Positions 1 through 5,765 of a DNA stretch of 5,765 nt are shown piece by piece. Each line of letters opens with the position of its first letter. Positions within the stretch are counted from its first letter, which is position 1. Under the pieces are notes generated by a model, which searched no databases, had not been told where the DNA came from, and was given only the letters and a program-made list of their open reading frames with translations. A program made the position numbers and the translations under genes. The stretch lies in NCBI GenBank assembly GCA_015234495.1, contig JADGMZ010000089.1, positions 1 to 5,765 on the forward strand. The letters run 5' to 3'. Source of the DNA: Brevundimonas sp. (GTDB lineage: Bacteria; Pseudomonadota; Alphaproteobacteria; Caulobacterales; Caulobacteraceae).

Positions 1-1090
<1,090 letters not shown>

Positions 1091-1107
1091 TCAGGCGCCG
1101 TCGTGGG

Positions 1108-1662
1108 TTAGGCGCGCTTCAGCGCAAACTTCATCTGGTCGAGCTTGGTCTTCAGCGAGGCGTCGAACAGTTTCGACCCCACCTTGACCTTGAGGCCGCC
1201 CAGGATCGACGGATCGACGCGGGCGGTCATTTCCGGGTCCTTGCCCAGCGAGGCGCGCAGGGCGGACTGGATGGATTGCATCTGGGCGGGGTTCAGCGGC
1301 TGGGCCGAAACCACCTCGGCGGCGACCACGCCGGTCTTCTTGGCATACAGCTTTTCGAAGCCGGCGATCACGCCGGGCAGGTCGCGGGCGCGGCCGTTCT
1401 GGCCGAGCAGGCCGAGGAAGTTGCGCGTCGTCCCGTTGAACTTCGCCGCGTCGGCGATGGCCACCAGGCCCTTCTGCTGGTCCTCGGCGGCGATCACCGG
1501 CGAGGTGGCCAGCCGGCGCAGGTCGGCGCTGTCGTTCCACGCGGCGCGCAGCGACTTCAGATCGGCGCGCACGGCGTCCAGCGCGCCCGTCTCGTCAGCA
1601 AGGTCGAACAGCGCCTGTGCATAGCGCTCGCCGACTTCCGTCGTCCTGTAATCGTCAGCCAC
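1108..1662 (-). CDS. atpH: F1 ATP synthase subunit delta (OSCP-type)
   Basis: This is the delta subunit, the peripheral stalk protein that caps the alpha3beta3 head and ties it to the b subunits of F0. The product is 184 residues, normal for the family (about 175-190), and ends in TAA. The N-terminal helical domain carries the typical GERYAQALFDLA at 11-22, SPVI at 54-57 and RNFLGLL at 80-86. The C-terminal domain has VVSAQPL at 117-123 and the signature DPSILGGLKVKVGSKLFD at 150-167. The start is a GTG at 1662-1660: the sequence MADDYRTTEVGERYA has the length expected of an alphaproteobacterial AtpH, no ATG lies in frame nearby, and a short GGA sits about 8 bases upstream. It is the first gene of the operon; the opposite-strand gene diverges from it 254 bp away. 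Low start strength (GTG, weak Shine-Dalgarno) might tune the amount of delta, needed once per complex while alpha is needed three times; that last point is inference. Confidence 0.97.
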   Translation of the reverse strand: MADDYRTTEVGERYAQALFDLADETGALDAVRADLKSLRAAWNDSADLRRLATSPVIAAEDQQKGLVAIADAAKFNGTTRNFLGLLGQNGRARDLPGVIAGFEKLYAKKTGVVAAEVVSAQPLNPAQMQSIQSALRASLGKDPEMTARVDPSILGGLKVKVGSKLFDASLKTKLDQMKFALKRA

Positions 1663-1696
1663 TTTATGGTCCGCGCGGGTTAGCGTTCGGGTTTGC

Positions 1697-1722
1697 GACC
1701 GGCGGCGGAGTGCGCACCGGTC
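1697..1722 (-). promoter_or_regulatory. Inverted repeat in the atpH leader
   Basis: The hexamer GACCGG (1697-1702) and its exact complement CCGGTC (1717-1722) are separated by 14 bases, which also contain part of the 8-bp palindrome GTGCGCAC (1710-1717). In the atp transcript this would fold into a GC-rich stem-loop ending about 35 bases before the GTG start. No T-run follows, so it is unlikely to terminate transcription. It could be an RNA structure affecting translation or stability, or a protein-binding operator; a chance repeat in GC-rich DNA is also possible. Confidence 0.35.
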
Positions 1723-1734
1723 AAAGGCCTGAAA

Positions 1735-1749
1735 TGCTTGAAGAAAGCA
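1735..1749 (-). promoter_or_regulatory. Small hairpin in the atpH leader
   Basis: TGCTT and AAGCA form a perfect 5-bp inverted repeat around a 5-base loop. It lies between the proposed atp transcription start and the larger inverted repeat at 1697-1722. On its own it is weak; it is listed because, with the neighbouring repeat, it makes the leader look structured. It has no T-run on either side. Confidence 0.2.
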
Positions 1750-1795
1750 CGCCGAAGAAACGCCTCGCGACGCACCCTCGGCCTAAGCCGGGCGC

Positions 1796-1824
1796 CTGAT
1801 AGCATCGTAACCCCCCGACCGCAA
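1796..1824 (-). promoter_or_regulatory. Candidate sigma-73/sigma-70 promoter of the atp operon
   Basis: Reading the minus strand, TTGCGG (1824-1819) is followed after 17 bases by TATCAG (1801-1796), with GC directly before it to give GCTATC. This resembles the Caulobacter housekeeping pattern TTGACGS-N10-14-GCTANAWC in both boxes and spacing, though the last bases of the -10 deviate. Transcription would begin near 1789 and leave an untranslated leader of about 127 bases before atpH. It is the best-looking promoter I found for atpH by eye; no experimental start is known to me here. Confidence 0.45.
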
Positions 1825-1916
1825 CCGAGGCGGTCCGCCGCAGAGGGCGGCGCGCGGGCCGCGGCGTAACGCGATTTGACGTGGCGCGAGGGCCGGCGGG
1901 AGCGAAGATCGCCGCC

Positions 1917-2777
1917 ATGACCCTTCCCCGCGCCCTCTCCGCCGTCGCCGTCGCCGCCTTGCTGGCCTGCGCCCCCGTCGCGCGGGCCCACGACCCGGCG
2001 TCGTTCCGGGTGATGAGCTACAACATCCGCGTCGACGTGGCCTCCGACAACCCGACCTGGAGCGAGCGTCGTCCGCACATGGCCGCCCAGATCGCCTTCC
2101 TCGACCCCGACCTGCTGGGGGTGCAGGAGGCCCAGCCGCACCAGGTGGCGTTTCTCGCCGAACAGCTGCCGGCCCATGATCACTACGGTCTCGGCCGCGA
2201 CGATGGCCGGGTGGGCGAGAGCGCCGCCCTGTTCTGGAAGCGCGACCGCTACGAGCGGCTCCGGGCCGAGACCCTGTGGTGCTCGCCCACGCCGGACCGC
2301 CCCTCGAAGGGCTGGGACGCGGCCTATCCCCGCACCATCACCCGCGTGCTGCTGCGCGACCGGCGCGACGGCCGCCTGCTGGATGTCCGCAATACCCATT
2401 TCGACCATGTCGGCGTCGTCGCCCGCGAACAGTGCGCCGCCCTGATCGTCGCCATGGAGCCTGTCGAGGTGGACGGCGGCCGCGCCGACATCGTGCTGAT
2501 GGGCGATTTCAACACCGGCCCGGGCACGCCGCCCTACGAGCGGATCGTGGCCTCCGGCCTTCGCGACGCCCGCGCGGCCAGCCCGATCGCCTTCGGCCCC
2601 GCGGGGACCTTCAACGCCTTCGACATCGCAAATGACAACGAGGGCGTGGCCATCGACCACATCTTCGTCGGTCCGGGGTTCCACGTCGAACGCTTCGCCG
2701 TCCCCACCGACTCCTTCGGCGGCCGGGTCATCTCGGATCATTTCCCGGTCGTGGCGGACCTTACGCAGGGGTTCTGA
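1917..2777 (+). CDS. Exported endonuclease/exonuclease/phosphatase (EEP) family hydrolase
   Basis: This encodes a 286-residue metal-dependent phosphoesterase of the EEP (DNase I/sphingomyelinase-like) fold, here a predicted exported protein. The substrate cannot be read from sequence; the family includes nucleases, lipid and sugar phosphatases. Family motifs are all present in order: SYNIR with N36, VQEAQ with metal-binding E71, NTHFDH with H161, GDFN with D197 and N199, AIDHIFV with D247, and SDHFPV with D274 and catalytic H275. The N-terminus has a short charged start, a hydrophobic core and ARA at 22-24, a good signal peptidase I site before H25; an LLAC at 15-18 also offers a possible lipoprotein site. 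I chose the ATG at 1917 over an in-frame GTG at 1881 because it starts the signal peptide directly; the Shine-Dalgarno is weak (GGGAG 14 bases away, GAAG nearer). It diverges from the atp operon and converges with the next gene. No promoter is obvious. Confidence 0.9.
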   Translation: MTLPRALSAVAVAALLACAPVARAHDPASFRVMSYNIRVDVASDNPTWSERRPHMAAQIAFLDPDLLGVQEAQPHQVAFLAEQLPAHDHYGLGRDDGRVGESAALFWKRDRYERLRAETLWCSPTPDRPSKGWDAAYPRTITRVLLRDRRDGRLLDVRNTHFDHVGVVAREQCAALIVAMEPVEVDGGRADIVLMGDFNTGPGTPPYERIVASGLRDARAASPIAFGPAGTFNAFDIANDNEGVAIDHIFVGPGFHVERFAVPTDSFGGRVISDHFPVVADLTQGF

Positions 2778-2804
2778 ACGTCAGAGCCGTTTGCGGGCCC
2801 TCGC

Positions 2805-3746
2805 TCAGTGGGCGGCGCGCTTGCGTGGAATGAAGTGCATGACCGCCACGATCACGCCGCCGACCACCAGGCCGACCGCGGCCGAGGCCGTGGCCGTGGC
2901 CAGCCATCCGGTGACGGGGCCGACCAGCGGGACGCCGGCGGCGGCCTGTCCCAGACCCTCGACCAGGGCCGGAATGGGCCCGAAGTGGTATTCATGCAGG
3001 CCGTGGACGAGGATGCCTCCGCCGACCCACAGCATCGCCGCCGTCCCGATCATCGCCAGCCCGGCCAGCACCATCGGCATGGCGTGGACCAGCCCGCGGC
3101 CCAGCGCGCGGGCCGAAGCCGAGCGGCGTTCCGCCAGATGCAGGCCGATGTCGTCCATCTTCACGATCAACGCCACGGCGCCATAGACCGCCACGGTGAT
3201 CAGCAGGCCGACCACGGCCAGGGCCGCCGCCTGGGTCGCCAGCGGCCGCTCGGCCAGGTCGGCCAGGGCGATGGCGGTGATCTCGGCGGACAGGATCAGA
3301 TCCGTGCGGATCGCCGAACCGACCATCTTCTTTTCCTGCTCCTCGGAGGACAGCGCCAGATCCTCAGGCGCTTTCTCGCCGTGCCCATGTCCCGTCAGGT
3401 TGCCCCACAGCTTCTCGGAGGCCTCGAAACACAGATAGGCGCCGCCCAGCATCAGCAGCGGCGTCAGCGCCCAGGGCGCGAAGGCGCTGATCAGCAGCGC
3501 GCCCGGAAGCAGAATCAGGAATTTGTTCTTCAGCGAGCCGATCGCGATCTTGCGGATGATCGGCAGCTCGCGCGCCGGCGAAAAACCCATCGCATAGCCG
3601 GGCGTCACCGCCGCGTCGTCGACCACCACCCCGGCGGCCTTCATGCTGGCGCGGCCGGCGGCGGCGGACACGTCGTCGACCGAGGCCGCCGCCATCTTGG
3701 CGATGGCGGCGACATCATCGAGAAGGGCGGCAAGACCTGAGGGCAC
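2805..3746 (-). CDS. DUF808 family inner-membrane protein (YedI-like)
   Basis: This 313-residue protein belongs to the DUF808 family, whose Escherichia coli member is YedI; no biochemical role is established for the family. Recognisable conserved stretches are SGLAALLDDVA at 3-13, ASVDDVSAAAG at 21-31, the VVVDDAAVTP stretch at 40-49, SPARELPII at 56-64 and GGAYLCFEASEK at 101-112. Hydrophobic segments lie at about 76-92, 94-109, 172-196, 222-246 and 283-304, so it is a polytopic membrane protein. A polar loop at about 113-148 contains the histidine-rich GHGHGEK (119-125). The start is GTG at 3746-3744, giving the family-typical MxSGLxALLDD beginning, with AGG (3755-3753) 6 bases upstream. 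An ATG 4 bases earlier is out of frame. It ends with TGA 27 bp from the convergent EEP gene and diverges from the TerC gene. The family assignment is firm, the function unknown. Confidence 0.93.
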   Translation of the reverse strand: MPSGLAALLDDVAAIAKMAAASVDDVSAAAGRASMKAAGVVVDDAAVTPGYAMGFSPARELPIIRKIAIGSLKNKFLILLPGALLISAFAPWALTPLLMLGGAYLCFEASEKLWGNLTGHGHGEKAPEDLALSSEEQEKKMVGSAIRTDLILSAEITAIALADLAERPLATQAAALAVVGLLITVAVYGAVALIVKMDDIGLHLAERRSASARALGRGLVHAMPMVLAGLAMIGTAAMLWVGGGILVHGLHEYHFGPIPALVEGLGQAAAGVPLVGPVTGWLATATASAAVGLVVGGVIVAVMHFIPRKRAAH

Positions 3747-3893
3747 GCATCACCTGACAGAAGAACTACGGGTCGTCTTGGCTAGGGGAGCCGGGCAGCC
3801 GGGTCCAGAGCCGCCGATCCCTGCGGCGCCCTGGCGCGTCCGGTCCGGCGAAAAAATATGGCGCTGTTTCCGCGCCTGCCCTATCCCGAACCC
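3747..3893. promoter_or_regulatory. Divergent intergenic region between the DUF808 and TerC genes
   Basis: This 147-bp gap must hold the signals for two divergent genes. On the plus strand there is a six-A run (3851-3856) with a possible weak promoter CTGGCG (3831-3836), 17 bases, AAATAT (3854-3859). A second, closer -10-like element, TATCCC at 3882-3887, would start a transcript at or next to the TerC ATG. A 5-bp hairpin (GCCGC 3810-3814 with GCGGC 3823-3827) and a direct repeat of AGCCGGG (3789-3795 and 3797-3803) are also present. None matches a known regulator or riboswitch well, and no strong minus-strand promoter is visible. Confidence 0.3.
3751..3755 (-). promoter_or_regulatory. Shine-Dalgarno that fixes the GTG start of the DUF808 gene
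   Basis: AGGTG on the minus strand lies at a normal distance from the GTG at 3746 but directly abuts an out-of-frame ATG at 3750-3748, too close to serve it. This favours the GTG, which also gives the conserved protein N-terminus. Confidence 0.6.
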
Positions 3894-4718
3894 ATGACCG
3901 AAATCATCCCGCTCCTGACCGATCCGGCCGCCTGGGCCGCACTGATCACCCTGGTGGTCATGGAGATCGTGCTCGGCATCGACAATCTGATCTTCATCTC
4001 GATCCTGTCGAACAAGCTGCCGCCCGAGCACCGCCAGCGCACCCGCCGAATCGGCATCGCCCTGGCCCTGATCATGCGCCTCGGCCTGCTGGCCACGATC
4101 GGGTTCATCGTCGCGCTGAAGGACCCGATCTTCAATCTCGGGCTCGGCGGAGAGGGCTGGGACACCGCCTTCAGCTGGCGCGACCTGATCCTGATCGCCG
4201 GCGGCCTGTTCCTGGTCTGGAAGGCGACCAAGGAGATCCACCACGCCGTCGACCCCGTCCCCAGCGACGACATGCTGGAGAAGGACAAGGCCGGGGCCGT
4301 GATCAACAACGTCGGCTCGGCCATCGTGCAGATCATCATGCTCGACCTGGTGTTCTCGATCGACTCCATCCTGACCGCCGTCGGCATGACCGATCACGTG
4401 CCGATCATGATGGTCGCCGTGATCATCGCCGTCGCCGCCATGCTGTTCGCCGCCGACCCGCTCGGCGAGTTCATCGACAAGAACCCCACCGTGGTCATGC
4501 TGGCTCTCGGCTTCCTGTTGATGATCGGCATGGTGCTGATCGCCGACGGCTTCGGGGTCCACGTGCCCAAGGGCTACATCTACGCCGCCATGGCCTTCTC
4601 GGCCCTGGTTGAGGGCCTCAACATGTGGAGCCGTCGCGCCGCGATGCGGAAACAGGCTGCCCTGGAGGCGCGCCAGGAAGACCTCAACCAACGCGAAACG
4701 GCCGAGCCGGGGGTCTGA
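3894..4718 (+). CDS. TerC-superfamily integral membrane protein (YgdQ-like)
   Basis: This is a 274-residue polytopic membrane protein of the TerC superfamily, resembling E. coli YgdQ over nearly its full length. Several TerC relatives (Alx/MntP-regulated systems in E. coli, MeeF/MeeY in Bacillus) are tied to manganese export or metal loading of secreted enzymes; this subgroup is uncharacterised, so metal transport is inference. Seven hydrophobic segments lie near 14-36, 52-74, 97-110, 138-160, 168-187, 199-219 and 226-244. The two internally related halves carry the acidic signatures MEIVLGIDN (E24, D30) and [11 protein letters not shown] (D151, D157), plus [20 protein letters not shown] at 96-115 and [11 protein letters not shown] at 223-233. 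The C-terminus (245-274) is charged and probably cytoplasmic. ATG 3894 fits the family N-terminus; an in-frame ATG at 3858 would add 12 residues rich in proline. Neither start has a Shine-Dalgarno. The downstream cyclotransferase gene starts 2 bp after its stop. Confidence 0.9.
   Translation: MTEIIPLLTDPAAWAALITLVVMEIVLGIDNLIFISILSNKLPPEHRQRTRRIGIALALIMRLGLLATIGFIVALKDPIFNLGLGGEGWDTAFSWRDLILIAGGLFLVWKATKEIHHAVDPVPSDDMLEKDKAGAVINNVGSAIVQIIMLDLVFSIDSILTAVGMTDHVPIMMVAVIIAVAAMLFAADPLGEFIDKNPTVVMLALGFLLMIGMVLIADGFGVHVPKGYIYAAMAFSALVEGLNMWSRRAAMRKQAALEARQEDLNQRETAEPGV
4709..4713 (+). promoter_or_regulatory. Ribosome binding site of the cyclotransferase gene, inside the TerC gene
   Basis: A GGGGG run lies 7 bases before the ATG at 4721 and within the last codons of the upstream gene. 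With only CC between the TGA and the ATG, reinitiation by terminating ribosomes is likely, so the two proteins are probably made from one transcript. Confidence 0.5.
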
Positions 4719-4720
4719 CC

Positions 4721-5494
4721 ATGCGGGCGGCGGTCCTGATCCTGGCGCTGCTCCTGGCGCCGGCCGCCGCCGCCCAGGAACCCGTGTCGGTCCCGGTCTA
4801 CGGCTATGAGGTGGTTCACGTCTGGCCGCACGACCGCACCGCCTTCACCCAGGGTCTGGCATGGCATGACGGCGGCCTGCTCGAGAGCACCGGCCGCTAT
4901 CCGTCAACGGTTCGCCGCGTCCGGCTCGAGGACGGCGCCGTTCTCGAACGCAGGGTGCTCGACACCGTCTATTTCGGAGAAGGTCTGACCGAGATCGACG
5001 GCCGGGTCTTCACCCTGACCTGGCAGAACGGCGCCGGCTTTATCTGGAACGCGGCCGACCTGAACCCGATCGGCCGGTTCAGCTACCCCGGCGAGGGCTG
5101 GGGCCTGACGGACGACGGCGAACGGCTGATCCTCTCGGACGGGACGCCCGAACTGCGCTTTCTCGATCCGGCCACGCAGACCGAGACCGGCCGGGTCACC
5201 GTCACCCTGCGGGGACGCCCGATCGGCCACATCAATGAACTGGAATGGGTCGAGGGAGAGGTGTTCGCCAATCTCTGGCAGACCGACCTGATCCTTCGCA
5301 TCGACCCCGCCTCGGGACGGGTCACCGGCCTGATCGACCTCAGGGGGCTGTTGCCGGACCTGACCGGCATGAGCCCCTCGGACGACGTGCTGAACGGAAT
5401 CGCCTGGGATCCTGACGGACGGCGCTTGTTCGTCACCGGCAAGAACTGGCCCAGCCTCTTCGAAATCCGGCTGACCGAACGCGAAGGCCCCTGA
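4721..5494 (+). CDS. Secreted glutaminyl-peptide cyclotransferase, plant-type beta-propeller
   Basis: This enzyme converts N-terminal glutamine of peptides or proteins to pyroglutamate with release of ammonia. It is of the plant/bacterial type, a five-bladed beta-propeller unrelated to animal glutaminyl cyclases. The 257-residue precursor has a clear signal peptide, MRAAVLILALLLAPAAAA, cleaved most likely after A18, so it should act in the periplasm or outside the cell. The residues I recall as the conserved active-site set of papaya cyclase all have counterparts: F42 and Q44 (FTQGL), E87 (YFGEGLT), W101 (LTWQ), W127 (GEGWGLT), N172 (INELEW), W186 (NLWQTD) and K241 (VTGKNW). I start it at ATG 4721 because the signal peptide begins there and an RBS precedes it; the frame is open further upstream, into the TerC gene. 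It is complete and ends in TGA. Its placement 2 bp after the TerC-type gene indicates an operon. Natural substrates are unknown. Confidence 0.93.
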   Translation: MRAAVLILALLLAPAAAAQEPVSVPVYGYEVVHVWPHDRTAFTQGLAWHDGGLLESTGRYPSTVRRVRLEDGAVLERRVLDTVYFGEGLTEIDGRVFTLTWQNGAGFIWNAADLNPIGRFSYPGEGWGLTDDGERLILSDGTPELRFLDPATQTETGRVTVTLRGRPIGHINELEWVEGEVFANLWQTDLILRIDPASGRVTGLIDLRGLLPDLTGMSPSDDVLNGIAWDPDGRRLFVTGKNWPSLFEIRLTEREGP

Positions 5495-5542
5495 CGCCGG
5501 GGGCGGGATCCTGCTGGGGATTCCGGGAATTCGCGTCCGATA

Positions 5543-5566
5543 GCGCGGACGACTCCGCGCCCTTTC
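5543..5566 (+). terminator. Candidate transcription terminator after the TerC/cyclotransferase unit
   Basis: GCGCGGA (5543-5549) and TCCGCGC (5554-5560) form a perfect 7-bp stem with a CGAC loop, 48 bp after the stop codon. The following bases, CCTTTC, give only a short T-run, so termination may be inefficient or the hairpin may mainly protect the mRNA 3' end. A GACTC methylation-type site (5551-5555) sits in its loop and first stem bases. Confidence 0.55.
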
Positions 5567-5677
5567 AACGGCTTGCGGTTTTCTCGACCCGATCTTCCCG
5601 CCTGAGGGCGCGGCCGGCGCACACTGGATCGCCGCCTCCGCCTGGCGCCGGGTCTTTGACAACCGAACCCCCTCCAA

Positions 5678-5704
5678 TGTCGACTCTGTCGACTCTGTCG
5701 ACTC
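5678..5704. repeat. Three perfect tandem copies of a 9-bp unit
   Basis: TGTCGACTC occurs three times without mismatch. Each unit contains the palindrome GTCGAC and one GACTC (GANTC) site, at 5682-5686, 5691-5695 and 5700-5704. A partial run of this kind can arise by replication slippage. The copies stop just before the T-run that precedes the hairpin pair. Confidence 0.95.
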
Positions 5705-5712
5705 GCTTTTTT

Positions 5713-5765
5713 CTCCCTCCCCGCCCCGGGGAGGGGGGCCGCGCAGCGGCCGGGTGGGAGCGTCC
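5713..5765. repeat. Probable dispersed palindromic intergenic repeat, cut by the window edge
   Basis: CCCTCCCCG (5715-5723) and CGGGGAGGG (5727-5735) make a perfect 9-bp stem around CCC, extendable to 5713-5737 with one G-T pair. Immediately next, GGCCGC (5737-5742) and GCGGCC (5746-5751) make a 6-bp stem around GCA, followed by GGGTGGGAG. This CTCCCTCCCC...GGGGAGGG, short GC hairpin, GGGTGGGAG arrangement resembles the repeated intergenic elements I recognise from Caulobacterales and other alphaproteobacterial genomes. Only one copy is in the window, so its repeated nature rests on recognition. Confidence 0.55.

Larger units (their letters stand above)
5519..5704. promoter_or_regulatory. Cluster of five GANTC (CcrM-type) methylation sites
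   Basis: GANTC occurs at 5519-5523 (GATTC), 5551-5555 and, in the tandem repeat, at 5682, 5691 and 5700 (all GACTC). Elsewhere in the window I find only four, at 2709, 3512, 4048 and 4362, all inside genes. In Caulobacter relatives CcrM methylates GANTC, and GcrA uses the methylated sites at cell-cycle-regulated promoters. The sites are directly visible; any regulatory role for a gene beyond the right edge is inference. Confidence 0.5.
5495..5765. other. Non-coding right end
   Basis: I find no convincing gene in these 271 bp on either strand. The stretch contains the hairpin at 5543-5566, a tandem 9-bp repeat, a six-T run (5707-5712) and two GC-rich hairpins near the edge. It is also far richer in GANTC sites than the rest of the window. 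Minus-strand open frames here run into or overlap the cyclotransferase gene and have no family-like sequence. A plus-strand frame opening at ATG 5677 reads through the tandem repeat and the hairpins to the window edge, and is most likely translated repeat DNA. Confidence 0.7.

Noticed and set aside
1835..1850. CCGCC/GGCGG hairpin in the atp-EEP intergenic region
   Set aside because: A 5-bp stem in very GC-rich DNA with no T-run or conserved context is expected by chance.
1876..1881. TTGACG -35-like box upstream of the EEP gene
   Set aside because: No -10 element is found at the right distance before the ATG at 1917.
1680..2741. Long open frame on the minus strand, antisense to the EEP gene
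   Set aside because: It has no family motifs, shows low-complexity Arg/Gly/Ala/His/Asp composition typical of antisense frames in GC-rich DNA, and lies opposite a gene with a full set of catalytic motifs.
2778..2804. Bidirectional terminator between the convergent EEP and DUF808 genes
   Set aside because: The 27 bases contain only a short GGGCCC palindrome and no usable stem-loop with a T-run.
2808..3740. Long open frame on the plus strand, antisense to the DUF808 gene
   Set aside because: It is extremely rich in Q, R, G and H with no recognisable domain; the minus-strand DUF808 reading is conserved throughout.
3781..3830. Possible yybP-ykoY manganese riboswitch upstream of the TerC-type gene
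   Set aside because: A GGGGAG (3785-3790) recalls the 5' part of that motif and TerC genes often carry it, but the following bases do not fit the consensus, the closing P1 helix and second conserved arm are missing, and the structure would be too short. A covariance-model search (Rfam yybP-ykoY) would settle it.
3750..4691. Long open frame on the minus strand, antisense to the TerC-type gene
   Set aside because: It consists largely of D, H, Q and G runs, the mirror image of hydrophobic membrane codons; the plus-strand protein is clearly real.
5656..5661. Perfect TTGACA -35 box
   Set aside because: No acceptable -10 lies 15-18 bases downstream; that position falls in the tandem repeat (GTCGAC). 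It could still matter if GcrA assists a poor promoter, but I cannot support a promoter call.
5678..5704. CRISPR-like array
   Set aside because: The repeats are 9 bp with no spacers.
5707..5737. T-run next to a strong hairpin as an intrinsic terminator
   Set aside because: The six Ts precede the hairpin on the plus strand, and on the minus strand the hairpin would be followed by As, so the order is wrong for termination in either direction.
5677..5765. Open frame beginning MSTLSTLSTRFF and running off the window
   Set aside because: It is a translation of the tandem repeat and the palindromic element, with no ribosome binding site; frames of this kind are commonly over-predicted from intergenic repeats.

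Overview
The window looks like chromosomal DNA from a high-GC alphaproteobacterium, most likely a member of the Caulobacterales such as Brevundimonas or a relative. This rests on the strong G/C bias at third codon positions, the atpH-atpA gene order with no F0 genes upstream, a promoter candidate resembling the Caulobacter housekeeping pattern, and protein sequences of a familiar caulobacterial type. The assignment is by recognition, not by search.

Layout, left to right. On the minus strand, positions 1-1662 hold the start of an F1 ATP synthase operon: atpH (delta subunit, GTG start) followed by atpA (alpha subunit, cut by the left window edge). A 254-bp divergent intergenic region (1663-1916) carries a plausible atp promoter and a leader with inverted repeats. 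On the plus strand, 1917-2777 encodes an exported endonuclease/exonuclease/phosphatase (EEP) family hydrolase. It converges, across 27 bp, with a minus-strand DUF808 (YedI-like) inner-membrane protein at 2805-3746. After a 147-bp divergent gap, the plus strand has a two-gene unit: a TerC-superfamily (YgdQ-like) membrane protein at 3894-4718 and, 2 bp later, a secreted plant-type glutaminyl-peptide cyclotransferase at 4721-5494.

The last 271 bp (5495-5765) contain no convincing gene. They hold a perfect 7-bp-stem hairpin that may be a terminator, three perfect tandem copies of a 9-bp unit, and two adjacent GC-rich hairpins that look like the start of a dispersed intergenic repeat. This tail also contains five of the nine GANTC (CcrM-type methylation) sites in the window, three of them phased exactly 9 bp apart.

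Functionally, the ATP synthase genes are core energy metabolism. The other four genes all encode exported or membrane proteins, and two of them (EEP and the cyclotransferase) are predicted to act outside the cytoplasm. A link between the TerC-type protein and metal supply to exported enzymes is possible but only an inference. I see no mobile element, CRISPR array, tRNA or rRNA gene, and no clear new defence or biosynthetic system. The most unusual part is the non-coding right end.
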